A DNA stretch of 64,000 nt from Crotalaria pallida (GCA_037953625.1 CM075656.1:65863001-65927000), one strand, 5' to 3'. Counted from the first letter of the stretch, positions 11,155-24,814 are shown. Numbers and translations are program-made. The notes: generated by a model from the sequence alone, not told the origin.

Positions 11155-11914
11155 GAACCGTCTTGATATTTTCCGAGCGAGCATTGAGCGATAAAAATTT
11201 TGGGGTCCCATGTTTTTATAATATGAAATTTTAACAACAAAAATGATTATTTATAAATTTTAAATTTGTAGCTAAAAAAATTGAAGCATTTCCTCTAAAA
11301 TATTACTATTGCCTGCAAATTGACAATATACAATCAAACAACAACTAACAGGGCGTCACACAGTCTTAAATAATTTATAAACAAATTATAAAGACCATGA
11401 AATGCTTTGTATGATTTAATTTACCCTAAAAAAAGATTTCCTGATGCACTACCGATGTATGCAAATCTACGGTCAACTAACAAACCTCAAACATGCGAGA
11501 ACATAATTTTTATATGGGTTTGCATAACCTCAGCCCTAGGATAAGAGATTAAAAAATAGACAAAAGTATTGAAAATTAAAAGTACTAAGTTTCAAATCTT
11601 AAATGTTTAAGTTTTCAATGCAAAAATACTTTATAAGACCTCTTATCCTTATTAACCTTAAGGGTTGATGTTAAGAAAATCTTTTTTATATTATTATTAA
11701 AGTTTAATATATATGTATAGACCGTGTAAAATATTTTATACCGTGGATGATTCATCAATCATCCATATGTGTTATTTTCATTTATAAGTAAATTAAATCA
11801 TTATTCAGCCATGAATAATGAATAATATAATGTTAATGTTAAAAATGGTTCCACGCACAAATTATTTTCTTATTTAAAAAATGTTGAATCTCTTAGCTTA
11901 ACTTATACAGTTAT
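11155..11914. other. Gene-free AT-rich DNA
   Basis: No coding frame, tRNA or recognised repeat is visible between the Athila LTR and the microsatellite. ORFs here are short and random in composition. Confidence 0.6.
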
Positions 11915-11916
11915 AC

Positions 11917-11930
11917 GTGCGCGCGCGCGC

Positions 11931-11999
<69 letters not shown>
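11917..11999. repeat. Compound (CG)n-(TA)n microsatellite
   Basis: A short GCGCGC run passes through GTGTATA into about 32 TA repeats. It directly abuts the foldback element at 12000, a common landing site for such elements. Confidence 0.9.
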
Positions 12000-12001
<2 letters not shown>

Positions 12002-12475
12002 TAGTCCCCCAATTTAAGTGATCTTTAAAATTGGTCCTTAAACTTTTTTTTTTATGCTTTGGATTCATGAACTTTACTCAAATTTTTGGAAATGATCTTT
12101 TCATCACAGAAATAATAATATGACCAACGATGTGTCATGTCACTTTCGTCATGTCGACAGATGACGTGTTATGTAGCGTCACATAATATTTTATTAAAAA
12201 AATCAATTCTTTTAAACCATATTAAAAAAATCGATTTTTAATTATTTTAATTAAATTTGAATTTTTTTTAATTTACAAAATCTATGTGTCATCACAAGGC
12301 ACCTTACTTATCAAGATGGCGAATGTGATATGATATGTCATATTGACCATATCATCACTTAAGGGACGAAAGAATCATTTACAAAAATTTGAGCAAAGTT
12401 TAGGTACCAAAAATATCGAAAAAAGTTCAAAGACCAATTCCAAAAAAGCACATAATTAGTTTAAGGGCTAAAAAC
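12000..12475. mobile_element. Foldback MITE with about 110-bp imperfect arms
   Basis: The left arm begins TTTAGTCCCCCAATTTAA and the right arm ends as its inverted counterpart (TTAAGGGCTAAAAAC). Arms 12000-12110 and 12365-12475 match over most of their length (GGTCCTTAAAC / GTTCAAAGACC; CTCAAATTTTTGG / ACAAAAATTTGAG). The core has no coding potential. The target duplication cannot be read because the left flank is a TA repeat. Confidence 0.7.
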
Positions 12476-13011
12476 TTTTTTTTTTAAAAAAAAAAAAAAA
12501 AACCTATCTATATTTATATATATGTCTGTGTGTTTTTGTGCGCGCTCATTATTCAAACTTTTGTGAGAAAACCTGTAACTATGGAAAGTTAAAATGAGCC
12601 GAAGAAAAAAAATATTGTGGACTCAAAAAAAAAAAAAAGGTCAAGGTAGTCCTGGTTTCTCTTTCTTCACAAATTTGGTTAGAAAATCATACAATTAAAA
12701 TAGGATCTTTCATGTTCATGAATATATTGACCTCCAATGAGCAGCAGCTGCGGATTGAGAAAGATTAATTAGCCAAGTTCTTGAACCAAGATATTGTAAG
12801 TTCATGAATCACACACATGCTGTAGCTGTAGCGAGTTGGCCACCATAACGTTTTTCTTTTTTAAAATTTTGTTTGGTATTATTCAAAGTTTTGATCGCTT
12901 AGAAACTAAAGGACTTGAAAAGGTCAGCAACCGACCTCCACTGTCAGCATCCTGTGCCGGTCGACAAACATTTCCGTCTACATTTATATATTTTTTTTTG
13001 GGCATTACTTC

Positions 13012-13208
13012 CATGCAATCTAATTTTGGGTTGTTGTCATACAATCTTTTGTTTAACCAATAATACTTTGTCATTTCACATATTTTTGGGTTAACACTTA
13101 TGAGTTTTGACTTTTTAAAAAATGACATGACAACAATACATGAGGTGGCAATGCATCATTGGTTCATACAAAGGATTGTTTAGCAACAACCCAAAATTAG
13201 GTTGCATA
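13012..13208. mobile_element. Small foldback MITE (about 200 bp)
   Basis: Arms of about 60 bp are inverted copies: ATGCAATCTAATTTTGGG on the left, and CCCAAAATTAGGTTGCAT on the right. The spacer contains no gene. Family not assigned. Confidence 0.65.
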
Positions 13209-13398
13209 ATAGAAATTTCCATTTTTTTTATAGGACAAAAAAATTTATTAAAACGACGAAAAAAACGACAAATATAATTAATGAATGATTATAGAATTAA
13301 AAAAATATTTAATCATGCTTTGAAATTGTAAAACAAAAATAGAATTATAAAAAAAAATTGTAAAATTTCGTAAGATAAAAAATGGGCGGAGTATATTG

Positions 13399-13910
13399 GG
13401 TCTCTTTGGCACAATTAGGTTATAGATAGCAGCTGTAAGCTTATAACTAATGGTTGTGACTTTATGTGAGTTTATAGCTGATAGTTGTGAATTTAGTTCA
13501 CAGCTATGAGATTGCAACTGAAAGCTTATAGTTATATAGCTAACTTATTAAAGTAGTAAAGCTATTTGGCAAAACTGGTTGTACAACTACTTGAAATTTA
13601 TAAAATGACTTAAACAATATAATTTGACCAAGATTTATGATAATAATTAAGAAAAAAAATAAAGGTCAAAATTGAGATATAATTTATTGAAAGCTCTTTC
13701 ATTTTTTGGAAAGCTACTTCACATGGCTTTCCGAAAGCTACTTCATATAGCTTTTCCAAAAGCTAACTTTCAAAAGTTATAAGTTTCCTTTTCGAAAGCT
13801 ATAAACTTCTTTTATTTTTTGTTCACCAAACAATTTTAGAAACTTATTGATCAAATCAATAAATTAAAAACTATTAAATAAGCTATAAAATTGTCTTATC
13901 AAACACGACC
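13399..13910. mobile_element. hAT-like MITE (degenerate)
   Basis: The ends GGTCTCTTTGGCAC and (inverted) GGTCGTGTTTGATAAG resemble the GGTNTGTTTGGCA-type ends of plant hAT MITEs, and the interior repeats AAAGCTA-type words in both orientations. The 8-bp flanks do not match each other, so an old insertion or wrong boundaries are possible. Confidence 0.4.
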
Positions 13911-13919
13911 ATCATCGAG

Positions 13920-15936
13920 TAGTAGTTTGTATGTAGTTTGTATATAAAGTTTGATAAAATCAAATCTTACACACCAAAAAATAAAAAAAAAAATGGGTGT
14001 GTACTATTAATACGTTGTTGACTATTAACAAGTAAAAATAATGCATATGAACAATAGATGATATATTAACGGTAAAAATGTTTACCCGAACACAAATCCA
14101 TTAAATTCAAAAAAGTGGAAGCCTACCAACAACTTGTAGATATATACAATTGACTTTCTTCTTTATTTTATTTTTGAAAATAAAGGGGAAAATTATTGAA
14201 TGAAAAGATTCGAAGAACAAAACTCAATCAAGTGGGCAACAATACAAGGCATCACCAAAATCATCGATGTCATGGTGATTTTTATCGTTTTTTCTTAACG
14301 GCAAAAAAAAAAATTTATTTCCACACCACAAAATTATTTAGCATATTACACAAAAACCCCACTTTCTATAAAATATCATAAAATTTTATCGTGTATGTGT
14401 GAAATATCATAAACTTTACTTCAATAATTTTTTAAAAAGTTTTTTTCCTAAGGTTTCATCATTTAGCTAAAAGTTAAATATCTCTCTCTTTCAAAATATA
14501 AAAATTATTAACGAATTGAATTTTTACCTTTATCAATGAAATCTTATACGAAGTACATAAAAAATAAATATACTCCCTTATATTAATATATACACTGAAA
14601 CTGCCATATGCAAGCTAATACAAATAGACTAATGCTTATGAAAGAGATTTGACTAATTCGTGAGCAACAACATTAATATTATTGGTTTGGAAGAATATAT
14701 TTTGGTCAATAATCCAGCACACGCAGGTTGCTCACTGATGAGCAGTGAGCAGAGGCTGCTTTCTCAGTGCCATTCCTTTTGGGACGTCGGGCGATTCTTT
14801 TGGAAGAAGTTTCTTTTTATTAGCAGAAATTTGCATTAGGTGTTGAGACTCAAGAGTTTACGGTAACTAGCTTGCTCCAAGCTCACAGAGTAGTTCATTT
14901 TCTAGAAGTCATGTATCACGAGTTTTTGAAGATAGAAAAGTATTAAAAAGAAGATAAAACACTGCAATTAGTAAAAAAGTATGAAATTTTCTTCAAGAAA
15001 AGTTAAAGCATTCATTCAAGCTAAGAATGTCCACCTACACATGCAAACTCTTGACAGAGATATAAATAATTTTAGTAATGTTTATTGATGAACCGGTATT
15101 AATTGCATGTTACAGCTTAATCATTTTTAACATTTACTATTAATGACTTCTTAACACAAATATTTACTGGCCTGGGGTAGATTATTAACCGGAGTAAATG
15201 ATATTTGAATTCCTAAATAGTTCATTCATTACTTTATTAACAAGTAGTAATTTATGATTTAAGATTTTGCACACAAATTTAGATTATTATTAAATATATC
15301 GAATTTCAAAAGAAGTATTGTACTACGTATAAATTAACTTTAGTATAATGTTCACATTCTATAATCACTAAAAATGTTTAAAATCAAAAATAAAGTTGGA
15401 AAAAAATAATTAATGCATTTTCAACTTTGTAAAGTGACAAATAACTTGAAATAAGTTTAAAAAAAAAAATTAAATAATAGTTAAAATGAAATAAACAAAT
15501 AGTACTATTTATACATGAGGCCCCGTGTACACACACAAGTATGTTCCCTTATTTGTTCTAGACATGTAAATGAACACTTCATTTTTCAATGCTTGTGTAA
15601 ATTACTTTTCACTTACACTAGATATTTTTCTCATCCAATGAAAATCACATTCATCAATAGATATAAATAACAACTAACATCAACATTAGTGACGTTAAAA
15701 AAAAAAATCAACATTATTGAATGTATGTGAAAATTATAACTTATTATACTAATGTAAATTGATTTCTAATCATCTCTCTTGTTTATATAGAACACAACAA
15801 ATTAAAAGTGCCATAGTGGATACCACCTCACGCAAATATCATCCTTAAACTTGCCACCACTATAATTGCCAAACATCTCATCATCGTCTCCATTGCTACC
15901 ACCTCACGTTGCTGTCTTTATCAGTAACCCCACAAC
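13920..15936. other. Gene-free AT-rich DNA
   Basis: No coding frame or RNA gene was recognised. The last 130 bases are rich in ACC/ATC triplets and continue on the far side of the CACTA insertion. Confidence 0.6.
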
Positions 15937-15959
15937 AATCACTACAACAGAAAAACTTA

Positions 15960-16330
15960 TTTACAGCGCTTGAATATGCAAATTTACAACGCTTTCTGTG
16001 CGTTTTAAATTTGAGCGCAGTAGAAAGAGGGGTACACCAACAACGGCGCTTTAGAAGCACCGTTATACGCTAGTATGTGGGAGGCGAACAACCGCTTATT
16101 ACTGCGCTTCAAGCCAAAGAAATGTTGTAAATTTGAGCTTTTTCTAAAGCATTTGCTTTAATAAGCGTTTTAAATTTTGAATTAGTGGTCTATACTAAAG
16201 CACTTGCTTAAAGAAGTGTTGTAAATGTGAGCTCTTTCTAAAGCATTTGCTTTAATAAGTGCTTTAAATTTCGAATTAGTGGGTCTATTTTAAAGCATTT
16301 GCTTAAAGAAGTGCTGTAAATTTATTTTTA
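15960..16330. repeat. Left subterminal repeats of the CACTA element
   Basis: Units of about 60 bp contain AAGCATTTGCTTTAATAAG or AAGCACTTGCTTAAAGAAG (self-complementary around A/CTTG) followed by TGTAAATTT. Four units are clear between 16145 and 16325. In En/Spm such words bind the TNPA protein; that role is inferred here. The right counterparts lie at 27925-28065. Confidence 0.75.
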
Positions 16331-17347
16331 ATATTTTTTATTTATTACTTTTTTTCATATTTTAATTATTTTGTACTGCACTTATTTATAGAAGAGTTAT
16401 AAATTTATTTATTTTATTTATTTTTAAAATTATTTTTTCTCATATATAAACTTACTATTGCATTTTTATATAAATAAATTTGAGAAAAAATATTTAAATA
16501 AAAATCTAATTCAATAGCAAGAAGTACTAAAACAATATTATTGAAAGGGTTTTTAATTAAAATTAGTAAATATCTCTAATACATCATCCTTCATCAAATC
16601 AAAAGCAGAGTACTAATGAAAATCGTAGAAATATCAAAAGCATCCCCTATATAAGTCAATTTGTCGCACGATAACTAACAGTTCTACTATTATATAGCAT
16701 AAACAAAAAGTGAAATATATTGCTCCTTCTAATGCATCCTTTTATCTTGTTGCTCTTGATTGTTCTTTAATTTAACCATATTCCTTTGCCTCTGCATTTA
16801 TATGAAAAACACAAATAAACAAGTATAAGTAATTAAAACCAAAAATAAAATAAGAAATCATGCTACAACCAAAACATTACTAACACAACAAACAAAATAA
16901 CAGGAAAATGAAGCACAAAAATAGAGGTAAATGAAAGACAAGTAGAACAGCCAGTGAAACATGTAGAACAACCAATGACTAGAAGGACAAGTCACAAACC
17001 TAGAGGTAAATGAAGCATCAGATCAAGTTAAAAGCATATGCAGCATGTACATGCAATATCACCAGACCTGTCACAAGCAATTGCCTTGTATCATATCAAA
17101 TACTAAGTCAAAACCCAACAATTTCTCAAATAAAATGATGGCGAATGCAGTAAGAAAAATTTCAATTGAACTACTCCACAACAGACACTATCAAATATCT
17201 CATTCAATCCTTTTCAACCATCAAGAAAAAAAATATCATTTCAAGAATGCTCAAGAGACTTCATATATATCTAAAACATACATCATCCAAGCACAAAACA
17301 TATTTATCATAACTTACTAATTATATAATATTCAAGACATGACGAGC
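16331..17347 (-). other. CACTA interior, probable 3' untranslated region
   Basis: AT-rich with no recognised coding frame. It lies just beyond the stop of the TNPA/protease gene. The short plus-strand frame at 17045-17320 has no family resemblance. Confidence 0.45.
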
Positions 17348-18773
17348 TCACTCTTCCTTGAGTCTAGTAAGCATATTATCGGTGTATTTCAAGCATTGGA
17401 AACGACATAATGAAGTCGGGATCCTTTTCTTTTGACATTGTTCAATGACCTCCCTCATGAAGAACATGACATAATAGCCGCAATCAATGGAGTTTTCTTG
17501 GCAGGGGCACTATAAAACAAAAATAAAAAAAATGAAATTCTGAAACATTTTAATTATAAATATTTGCTTGAAGTTTTGCTAATACCTTTAACCAGATCCA
17601 TTTTATAGTCTTTGAAGTAGCTGTGGATTGATTTGGGCCCGGTAAATTTGTAAACCCCTAATAACAACATCAAATTCACTAAACTATAAGTACATATTTT
17701 AAATCTTCACACACACACAAATAAAAAATACTTACATTTTTTTTATCAACCAAATGGAATTTTATTACAATAATAGAAAAGAGAGTGAACTGGATAATTC
17801 ACTCAACATACAGGAAAGAAGTATCACAGCAACCAACTACAATAAGACGACCCTCCCAAAACCAGAACAGAACACTTAGTAGCAGACCCTCCTAATCTAG
17901 AACAGAGGCATTACTAGTCAAGCAACAAAACAAAACAGCCACCCACTTTAGTCTATTCCTATTACATTTCATGGAAACATTCCCATGGGTTTAACACCCA
18001 ATTTGCATAGATCCTTTTTGTACCTGCATGATTTATCTTGAAAACAGTCCAAAAGTGGATCCTAATTCTTTCAACAATACTAGATATACAAACCCTTTGA
18101 TTTTCAAAAACCTCATTGTTTCTACTCAACCAAATTTCACAAAGTATAATAAGCTAGAGATTAGTCTAGACCTTCTTCTTACTACACCTCATCTTCATCA
18201 AGCCCGTATGAGACTTAATAGAAGCATAAATCTGATTAGGCAAAGTTGAATATAGATTAAACCAAGAATAACAAATACTTACATAGTGAAGAATTTCTTC
18301 ATTACAAGGTACTGGTTTGGATCACCTCCTGGCAGAGAATCCAAATAATATATTTGTTCTTCTATGCGATTAATGACAATCAACACCCAATGATTCCTAC
18401 AAGAATTGTTTAGCTGGTTAGCAAATTCTAAACATATCTCATTCATATAATTCATTATCATAAAATATATTCACCAAAACAAGTAGCTCACCCAACATTA
18501 TAAGGTGCAAAAAAAATTCTTTGTCCTTATTCTTCCCAAGAGTATCAGCTATATATTGCATTTGAATCTTTTCTTTTGGTGTGGAATAAGATTTCTCTCA
18601 ACCGGCACCTGGAGATTACTCTTGTTTTCTATTGCATGAGATGTTTTTTGTGGGGACAAGAACATGACCGGCCTTTTGCCTTTAACCAAATGTTGATGCA
18701 AGAACCTTGAAAGATATATATATTCATGCTTAGAAAAAATAATAATAAAGGAACATATATATTTATGAATCAG

Positions 18774-18824
<51 letters not shown>

Positions 18825-21150
18825 AAAGTAAGCATGTCATCTGTGTATTTCAAGCATTGTACCTGATATATAAGCAAATAACAGATGAACCTAACCATGC
18901 ATGCTCAACAATTTCATTGACTTCATTTAAACTAAGGAATTCTTCTGTCTCATATCCAAAAATATCCTTTGGCATGCTTATATTCATTTCAACACCATCC
19001 CCATGGATTCTACATGGATTTTAAGAAGATTGCAAAATTTGCTCTTCTTGGAGATTTCCTGAACCTGAAGGTTGTTTGTAAGAATAGGTTGTTTGACTTG
19101 CACTTTGGATTTTTTTGGTACCTGAAGATGAGATTTCTTTTTGTCCTTTGTCGGGCTCGTGACAGACACCTTTATTTGTTGCGACTCTTTGTCCTTCCCC
19201 TTAAATTCTTCAGGTACCTAAATTTTTGAAGTTACTAGCGCAGTCAATTATAGATCAACTAATATAAAATAATCATACGGAATGTATTACATAAAACCAC
19301 ATTGTTATACCTTATTATCTACAACAACAAGGTGGATTGGCCATGCAACAAAAGTACCTATTGCCTCTTGTATTATATATGTGTCCTCAAGAGGTACTGG
19401 TAATTGAGCATCGCCTTCTATTGCAATATCTATTCCAACCTTCACATGTTTAGGGGGTAGTGGGGTATTGTGTAGCATAGCACCAGAAAGATTATGCACT
19501 TTACCAATACCAACCAAGCGCTTCATTGGGCTATCCAAATATAACTTGCAGGTGGTAATGCCCTAAAAGAAAATTTGATAAATAAAGAATTGACGAACCT
19601 CTATTTTAATCAATTAACAAACAAGCAATTACCTCAGGTATGTTGTGAGTTGCGACTGTGCAACTATCTTTGATGCTAGGATCAGGACAAGGTAAATCAT
19701 GTTGTCTCTCAGTAGCCTTCTCCTGATCCTTATTTTCCAAGTCATTAACCCTTTGGAGAAGGCTCTTCAATGCTTCTTTTATATTTTCCACATCAGATTT
19801 CTTAGCGCGCTTTTGAGGGGGAAAGTAGTCTGTTTTGCACACCCCAAATCCTGAACCCCTAAGACGACCGGGATAATCACGGAGATTTAGTGCTTTACCA
19901 AGTATGTCTATCCTGCCATTCTCTTGTATCTCCCCCTCTAAAGCAGATTGTTCCTTTAGGGCCACCTAACACACATAAGCATGAAAAATGTTCATCAACA
20001 TATTATTATCAACAAATATTCAATAAGCATAAACATGAAATAATATATCACTTACACATCGGTTTGCCACTTCTTGAACATTTGGATTGTCAATAATACC
20101 CGCCTTGTTCTTGCGGGCATCCACCCACAAAATTTCTAGATCTACCGATGTAACATTTGGATCTGTCTCGGGACGATTAAGCTGTACAATGATAGAGGAG
20201 AAACAAAAAGGATTAAAATTCATACATACCATAATCTTCTGCATTATGTATATCTATGTAAATATTTATACTTACAATATCTTCCTCAACTCCTCTATAC
20301 CCTGCCCTTGATTTTCTATAAGGATAAGGACATTTTGATGCTCTCTTACGATTTTCTTCACTTAGTTTCTGCTTAGACAAATAGTAATCATATGAATACA
20401 TACTTTTAATCATTTATAGAAAAATATGGACAATTATTATACTTTACATATATGTGACTTTACCAAGAAAGACTTATCTTCTGTACGTTTCTTGACAAAC
20501 ACTAGCCAATCAGCCTCCCTTATGATATTTTCATATTTTTTTGGAGGTTTGAGGTTGATATTTCCATTAGCATCTCTTACATATTTTCCCATAGTAGTTC
20601 TGAATTGTCTATGACTCTTGCCAGCAGACTTAAGAATATAATCCTTACGCGGCTCATCAACATCAAAACAAAAGATAAACAAAGTCTCAAAATGAACATG
20701 TTTGCATAAGAAACTTCAATAAGGGCTAGAGTAAGTAATTCTTACTATTATATCCTGCCAAATATTATCCTTCAAACCAGCCAAAGATTTATCATTCCAA
20801 TTGTCATAAGTAATTGGCACCATCTGTCGAACAATCACCCCAATATAGCTCACCAATATGTTGCCCCCTTTTTGTTCTTTGGTTGGCCTTTTACATTCCA
20901 TTCAACCTAATATGACAGTGTAAGTATAGGGGGATAGAGTGTAAGAGATTAATAAAAATAAAAGGAATCAATTAATACAGATAAAAATGTGCCTTACATT
21001 TAATTTCACATTTTTGCTTCTTGCACGAATAACCTTCTTCATAGCAGTCAGTCCACGGGAACGTTTTTTTGTTGTAGTGTTAGGAGGATCTTCACCATTA
21101 GGAGTTTTCAAAGGAGGATCTTCACCATTAGGAGATGTCATCACCTGCAA
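17348..21150 (-). CDS. CACTA TNPA-type protein fused to a C48 (Ulp1-like) protease, multi-exon
   Basis: Coding blocks are separated by introns. From the ATG side: a basic start with two SPNGEDPP-like repeats (about 20998-21150); a Transposase_24/En-Spm-like region (20901-20437; QMVPITYDNW, HRQFRTTMGKYVRDANG, PPKKYENIIREADW); short exons near 20380-20270 and 20180-20055; a charged coiled segment (19965-19640); a DUF8039-like block (19560-19305; CKLYLDSPMKRLVGIGKVHN, IGTFVAWPIHLVV); a Lys-rich linker near 19220-18970; then the protease. HWVLIVI and YYLDSLPG carry the His and Asp (exon ending at 18283), and QENSIDCGYYVMFFM carries the Gln and Cys (final exon 17509-17348, stop at 17350-17348). 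All protease catalytic residues are present. TNPA proteins bind subterminal repeats; the protease role is unknown. Exon limits are approximate and I did not verify an intact spliced frame. Confidence 0.7.
17738..18272 (-). mobile_element. 5'-truncated LINE (L1-type) insertion
   Basis: A poly(T) run at the left edge is the 3' poly(A) tail of a minus-strand LINE. A conceptual minus-strand reading contains IWLSRNNEVFENQ..., which resembles the zf-RVT/C-terminal part of plant LINE ORF2. It is flanked by a 12-bp duplication AAATACTTACAT (17726-17737 and 18273-18284). It sits in an intron of the protease gene directly at the 5' splice site and duplicates that site. Confidence 0.8.
18777..18821. repeat. 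(TA)n microsatellite
   Basis: A run of about 22 TA units in an intron of the CACTA TNPA/protease gene. Confidence 0.9.
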
Positions 21151-21298
21151 CCAAAGTAGAACACAAGCTTAGCAAAATATTAATGCACAATAAAATATTA
21201 AAACACAAGTAAAATATTAATGCACAATAAGATATAGTTATAAATACAAAATAAATAAAATGCGATAAGCTAAATTACTTTAAAAAAATTATACATGT

Positions 21299-24200
21299 TT
21301 AACTTGATCTTTTCCCTTTCATTTTCTTTGTCTGATTCAGACTTGTCTTTTTCTTATTAGAAAGAACTTGTGGATTGATGAAAATTCCCTCATCATGATC
21401 ATCTCTCAAATATAGATCATCATCATCAGCAGGATCGCTCTCATGTAACTGTGATGTCCCAAAGAAAGGATCATCCTCAACATCAGTGTCTTCATGGTCT
21501 TGATCATCTATGTTATTGGCATTTATTTTGTTACTCAAAAGAACAATGGACCATTTCATATCAGCAGGATCAGTGACATAGAAAACTTGTTGAGCTTGAG
21601 ATGCTAAAATAAAAGGCTCATCTTTATACCCTTCTCTGTTAAGATCCACCTGCATGAACCCTAAATCATCAATCTGAAAGCCATTATTGTTATCAACCCA
21701 CTTACAACCAAATACAGGCAGACGAAACTTGCTATAATCCAATTCCCAGATGCGTTCAATAACCCCAAAGTATGACATATTCGCATATATTGGATTTCTA
21801 TCATTGGCACTTGACACATGCATGGCTTCAGCAACAAGAGTCACATCACTGTTCTGCATTGTACTCTGATCATCTTGTTCTTTCGTATAAAATGTGTACC
21901 CATTAATTAGATAACCAGTGTAAGATAAGACATGTATACTTGGACCATTGGCTAACCATCTCAATCTTTCAGAAACAGAATCATGATTTATATTCAACTC
22001 CTCAATAATGTGATCTCTTAACCATTTTATAAAACACCGATTGTGCTCTTTGGTTATCCAATTTTCATTCTTACTTGGGTTTGAACTCCTAAGTATCTCC
22101 TTATGTTTTTCAACATATGGCTCAACCTCATCTTCATTGTGTAAAACATATAAGTGTGCTTGATCCAATTTTGTCCTTGGTACAGTCAATATCTCATTTC
22201 CGATAATCCCTTCTCCTTGTGTTCTTCCTGCATGACGAGACTTCGGAAGCCCTAGGGAATCAGCATTGGACATGTATTCGGTACAAAATTCCACAGCTTC
22301 TTCAACAATGTACTGTTCAGCAATATAACCCTCTGGCCGTGAATGATTCTTCACATAACCTTTTAATATCTTCATATAACGCTCAAATGGGTACATCCAT
22401 CTCATATATGCAGGTCCACATAGTTGTGTCTCTCTAACCAGATGAACAGTTAAATGAACCATTATGTCAAAGAAAGAAGGTGGGAAATACATCTCAACCT
22501 CACAAAAAGTCAAAATAATCTCTCTTTGCAATTTTGGTAATTTTCCAGGGTCAATCACTTTGCTACAAATTGCCTTGAAGAAGAGACATAGTTTATATAT
22601 GCAGGTCCACATAGTTGTGTCTCTCTAACCAGATGAACAGTTAAATGAACCATTATGTCAAAGAAAGAAGGTGGGAAATACATCTCAACCTCACAAAAAG
22701 TCAAAATAATCTCTCTTTGCAATTTTGGTAATTTTCCAGGGTCAATCACTTTGCTACAAATTGCCTTGAAGAAGAGACATAGTTTAGTTATGGTCCGTCT
22801 CACTTTTTTAGGCAAAATGGAGCGAATACAAATAGGTACCAAATTCTCCATGAGAACATGGCGGTCATGAGACTTAAGACCCTTTAACTTGAGATCCTTC
22901 ACCGATACAAGGTTCTTAATGTTTGATGAGTACCCCTCTGGAACTTTGACTCCATGAAAATTCTTACAAAATTTAATTTTCTCTTTTCTTGAAAATGTAT
23001 AACAAACAGGAGGTAGATATGTACGTTTTCCCCTCTTTATCGGTCTCAGTTCTGTTCTTATTCCTAATTTAAGCAAGTCCAACCTTGCATTGAGGCCATC
23101 TTTGGTCTTACCTACCATGTTGAGTAACGTACCAATGAGGCTATCAAATATATTTTTTTCAATATGCATCACATCAAGAAAATGCCTTACATATAATTCT
23201 TTCCAATATGGTAGTTCGATGAAAATTGACCTTTTCTTCCACCCATTCGTGACAAGTTCTCCAGCAAAAGGTTTGCCAAAATTATTGCTCAAACTCTTCA
23301 ACTTTTCAAACAACTGTTCACAAGTCAATGGCAAAGGAGCCTTACCATCTTCACGCTTCCCGTTGAATGCTTTTCTCCATCCCCGATAACGATGACCCGG
23401 AGGCAAAAATCTGCGACGCCCAAGGAAGACATTCTTCTTATAATTTTCCAACCGCATCCAATGTGTATTATCTTCACATATAGGGCATGCACACTGTCCT
23501 TTTGTACTATATCCCGACAAATTACCATATGCTGGGAAATCACTAATTGTGCCGAACAACATAGCCCTCAAATTAAAACTTTCTCTCCTGTATCCATCAT
23601 AGACCTCTATACCCGTCTCCCACATTTGCTTCAGGTCTTCAATTAAAGGAGCCAAATATACGTCTATGTCATTTCCTGGTTGTTTGGGACCAGAAATTAA
23701 CATAGATAGCATCATATACTTGCGCTTCATGCATAACCAAGGAGGGAGGTTATAAATAACCAACATCACTGGCCATGTACTGTGGGAGCTGCTTTGAACA
23801 CCATGCGGGTTAATTCCATCAGTGGATAATGCAAGGCGTAAATTTCTTGCATCTTGAGCAAAATCAGGGTATTCATGATCAATCTTCCTCCACTGAGGAA
23901 AATCTGTAGGGTGTCGAAGCTTTCCATCTTTAATCCTTTCATCAGCATGCCATGTCAAGTTCTTTGAATCTATTGCACTGCTGTACATGCGCCTAAATCT
24001 CTCTTTTATGGGGAAATACCATAGCACCTTCGCTGGAGTTGAATCTTCTTTCTTATATCGCGATTCATTACATTTAGGACACACCGTTAATGATTCATAT
24101 TCTTTCCAGAATAAAATACAATCATTTCGACATGCATGTATCTTCTTATAGCCCATCCCAGTAGAGCGTATCACTTGTTTAGCCTCATACGTTCGAGTAG

Positions 24201-24814
24201 GAAGCTCATTATCCTTCGGCAACATATCCTTCAAAAGCGAAAAGTAAATCTATAAAGCTCTTATCAGTACATCCGTTTGTTGATTTCAACTTATATAACT
24301 TCAACACTGCTGACAGTTTATTGAATTGGGTGCAACCATCATACAATGGTTTCTCTGCATCGTTCATCAGCCTCTCAAACATCTCGGGACAATCACGAAG
24401 ATCTTCTTCAAGCACAGCTGCCATCTCATCAAAGCGATCGCCATCGTATGAATTTGTGTCGGCATCATTCAAAGCATATCCCACATCATCCTTTAAATCA
24501 CCAAACTTTTCTCTTGTCTCACCGTGCCTTGTCCAACATGTATAACTCTGATCAATTCCATAGCACACTAAGTTAGTTTTTAACTCAGTCGGACTAACTT
24601 TTCTTGAATAACAACATTGTAAGCAAGGGCATATGATTCTACTAGGATCTTCCGCATGCTCAACCGCAAACCTAATGAACTCCTTCACTCCTTCGTTATA
24701 TTCATCTGTTAATCGATTGGCAAACATCCATTCTCGACTCATACTTTCCTGATCTAACAAATTAATAACAATTACTTTACACTCAAAGAGATTGATGTCT
24801 ACTTGATTTGTCAA
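21299..24814 (-). pseudogene. CACTA TNPD-type transposase (Transposase_21 family), frameshifted
   Basis: Three overlapping frames together make a TNPD/TNP2 protein. The N-terminal frame (24814-24209) has the Transpos_assoc domain (SREWMFANRL; CPCLQCCYSRK). The middle frame (24234-22555) is Transposase_21: CRNDCILFWKEYE, CPKCNESRYK, LALSTDGINPHG, ISDFPAYGNLSG, CPICEDNT. The C-terminal frame (22612-21299) carries DUF4218 (FPPSFFDIMVHL, RWMYPFERYMKILKGYVKN) and DUF4216 (FGVIERIWELDY, EPFILASQAQQVFYV). A one-base shift near 24235 separates the first two frames, and a perfect 191-bp tandem duplication (22405-22786; not a multiple of 3) separates the last two. When intact it would bind and cut the CACTA ends. 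No point stops were noticed inside the frames, so the damage looks recent. Confidence 0.88.
22405..22786. repeat. 191-bp perfect tandem duplication inside the transposase gene
   Basis: Copy 1 is 22405-22595 and copy 2 is 22596-22786; they look identical base for base. Because 191 = 3 x 63 + 2, the duplication shifts the reading frame. Confidence 0.9.

Noticed and set aside
14720..14755. Short palindrome GCTCACTGATGAGCAGTGAGC as a tRNA or miRNA gene.
   Set aside because: Only 8-bp arms and no supporting flanking structure.
15940..16330. Repeats at 15960-16330 as a CRISPR-like array.
   Set aside because: They are CACTA subterminal repeats without spacer/repeat regularity, and the genome is a plant.
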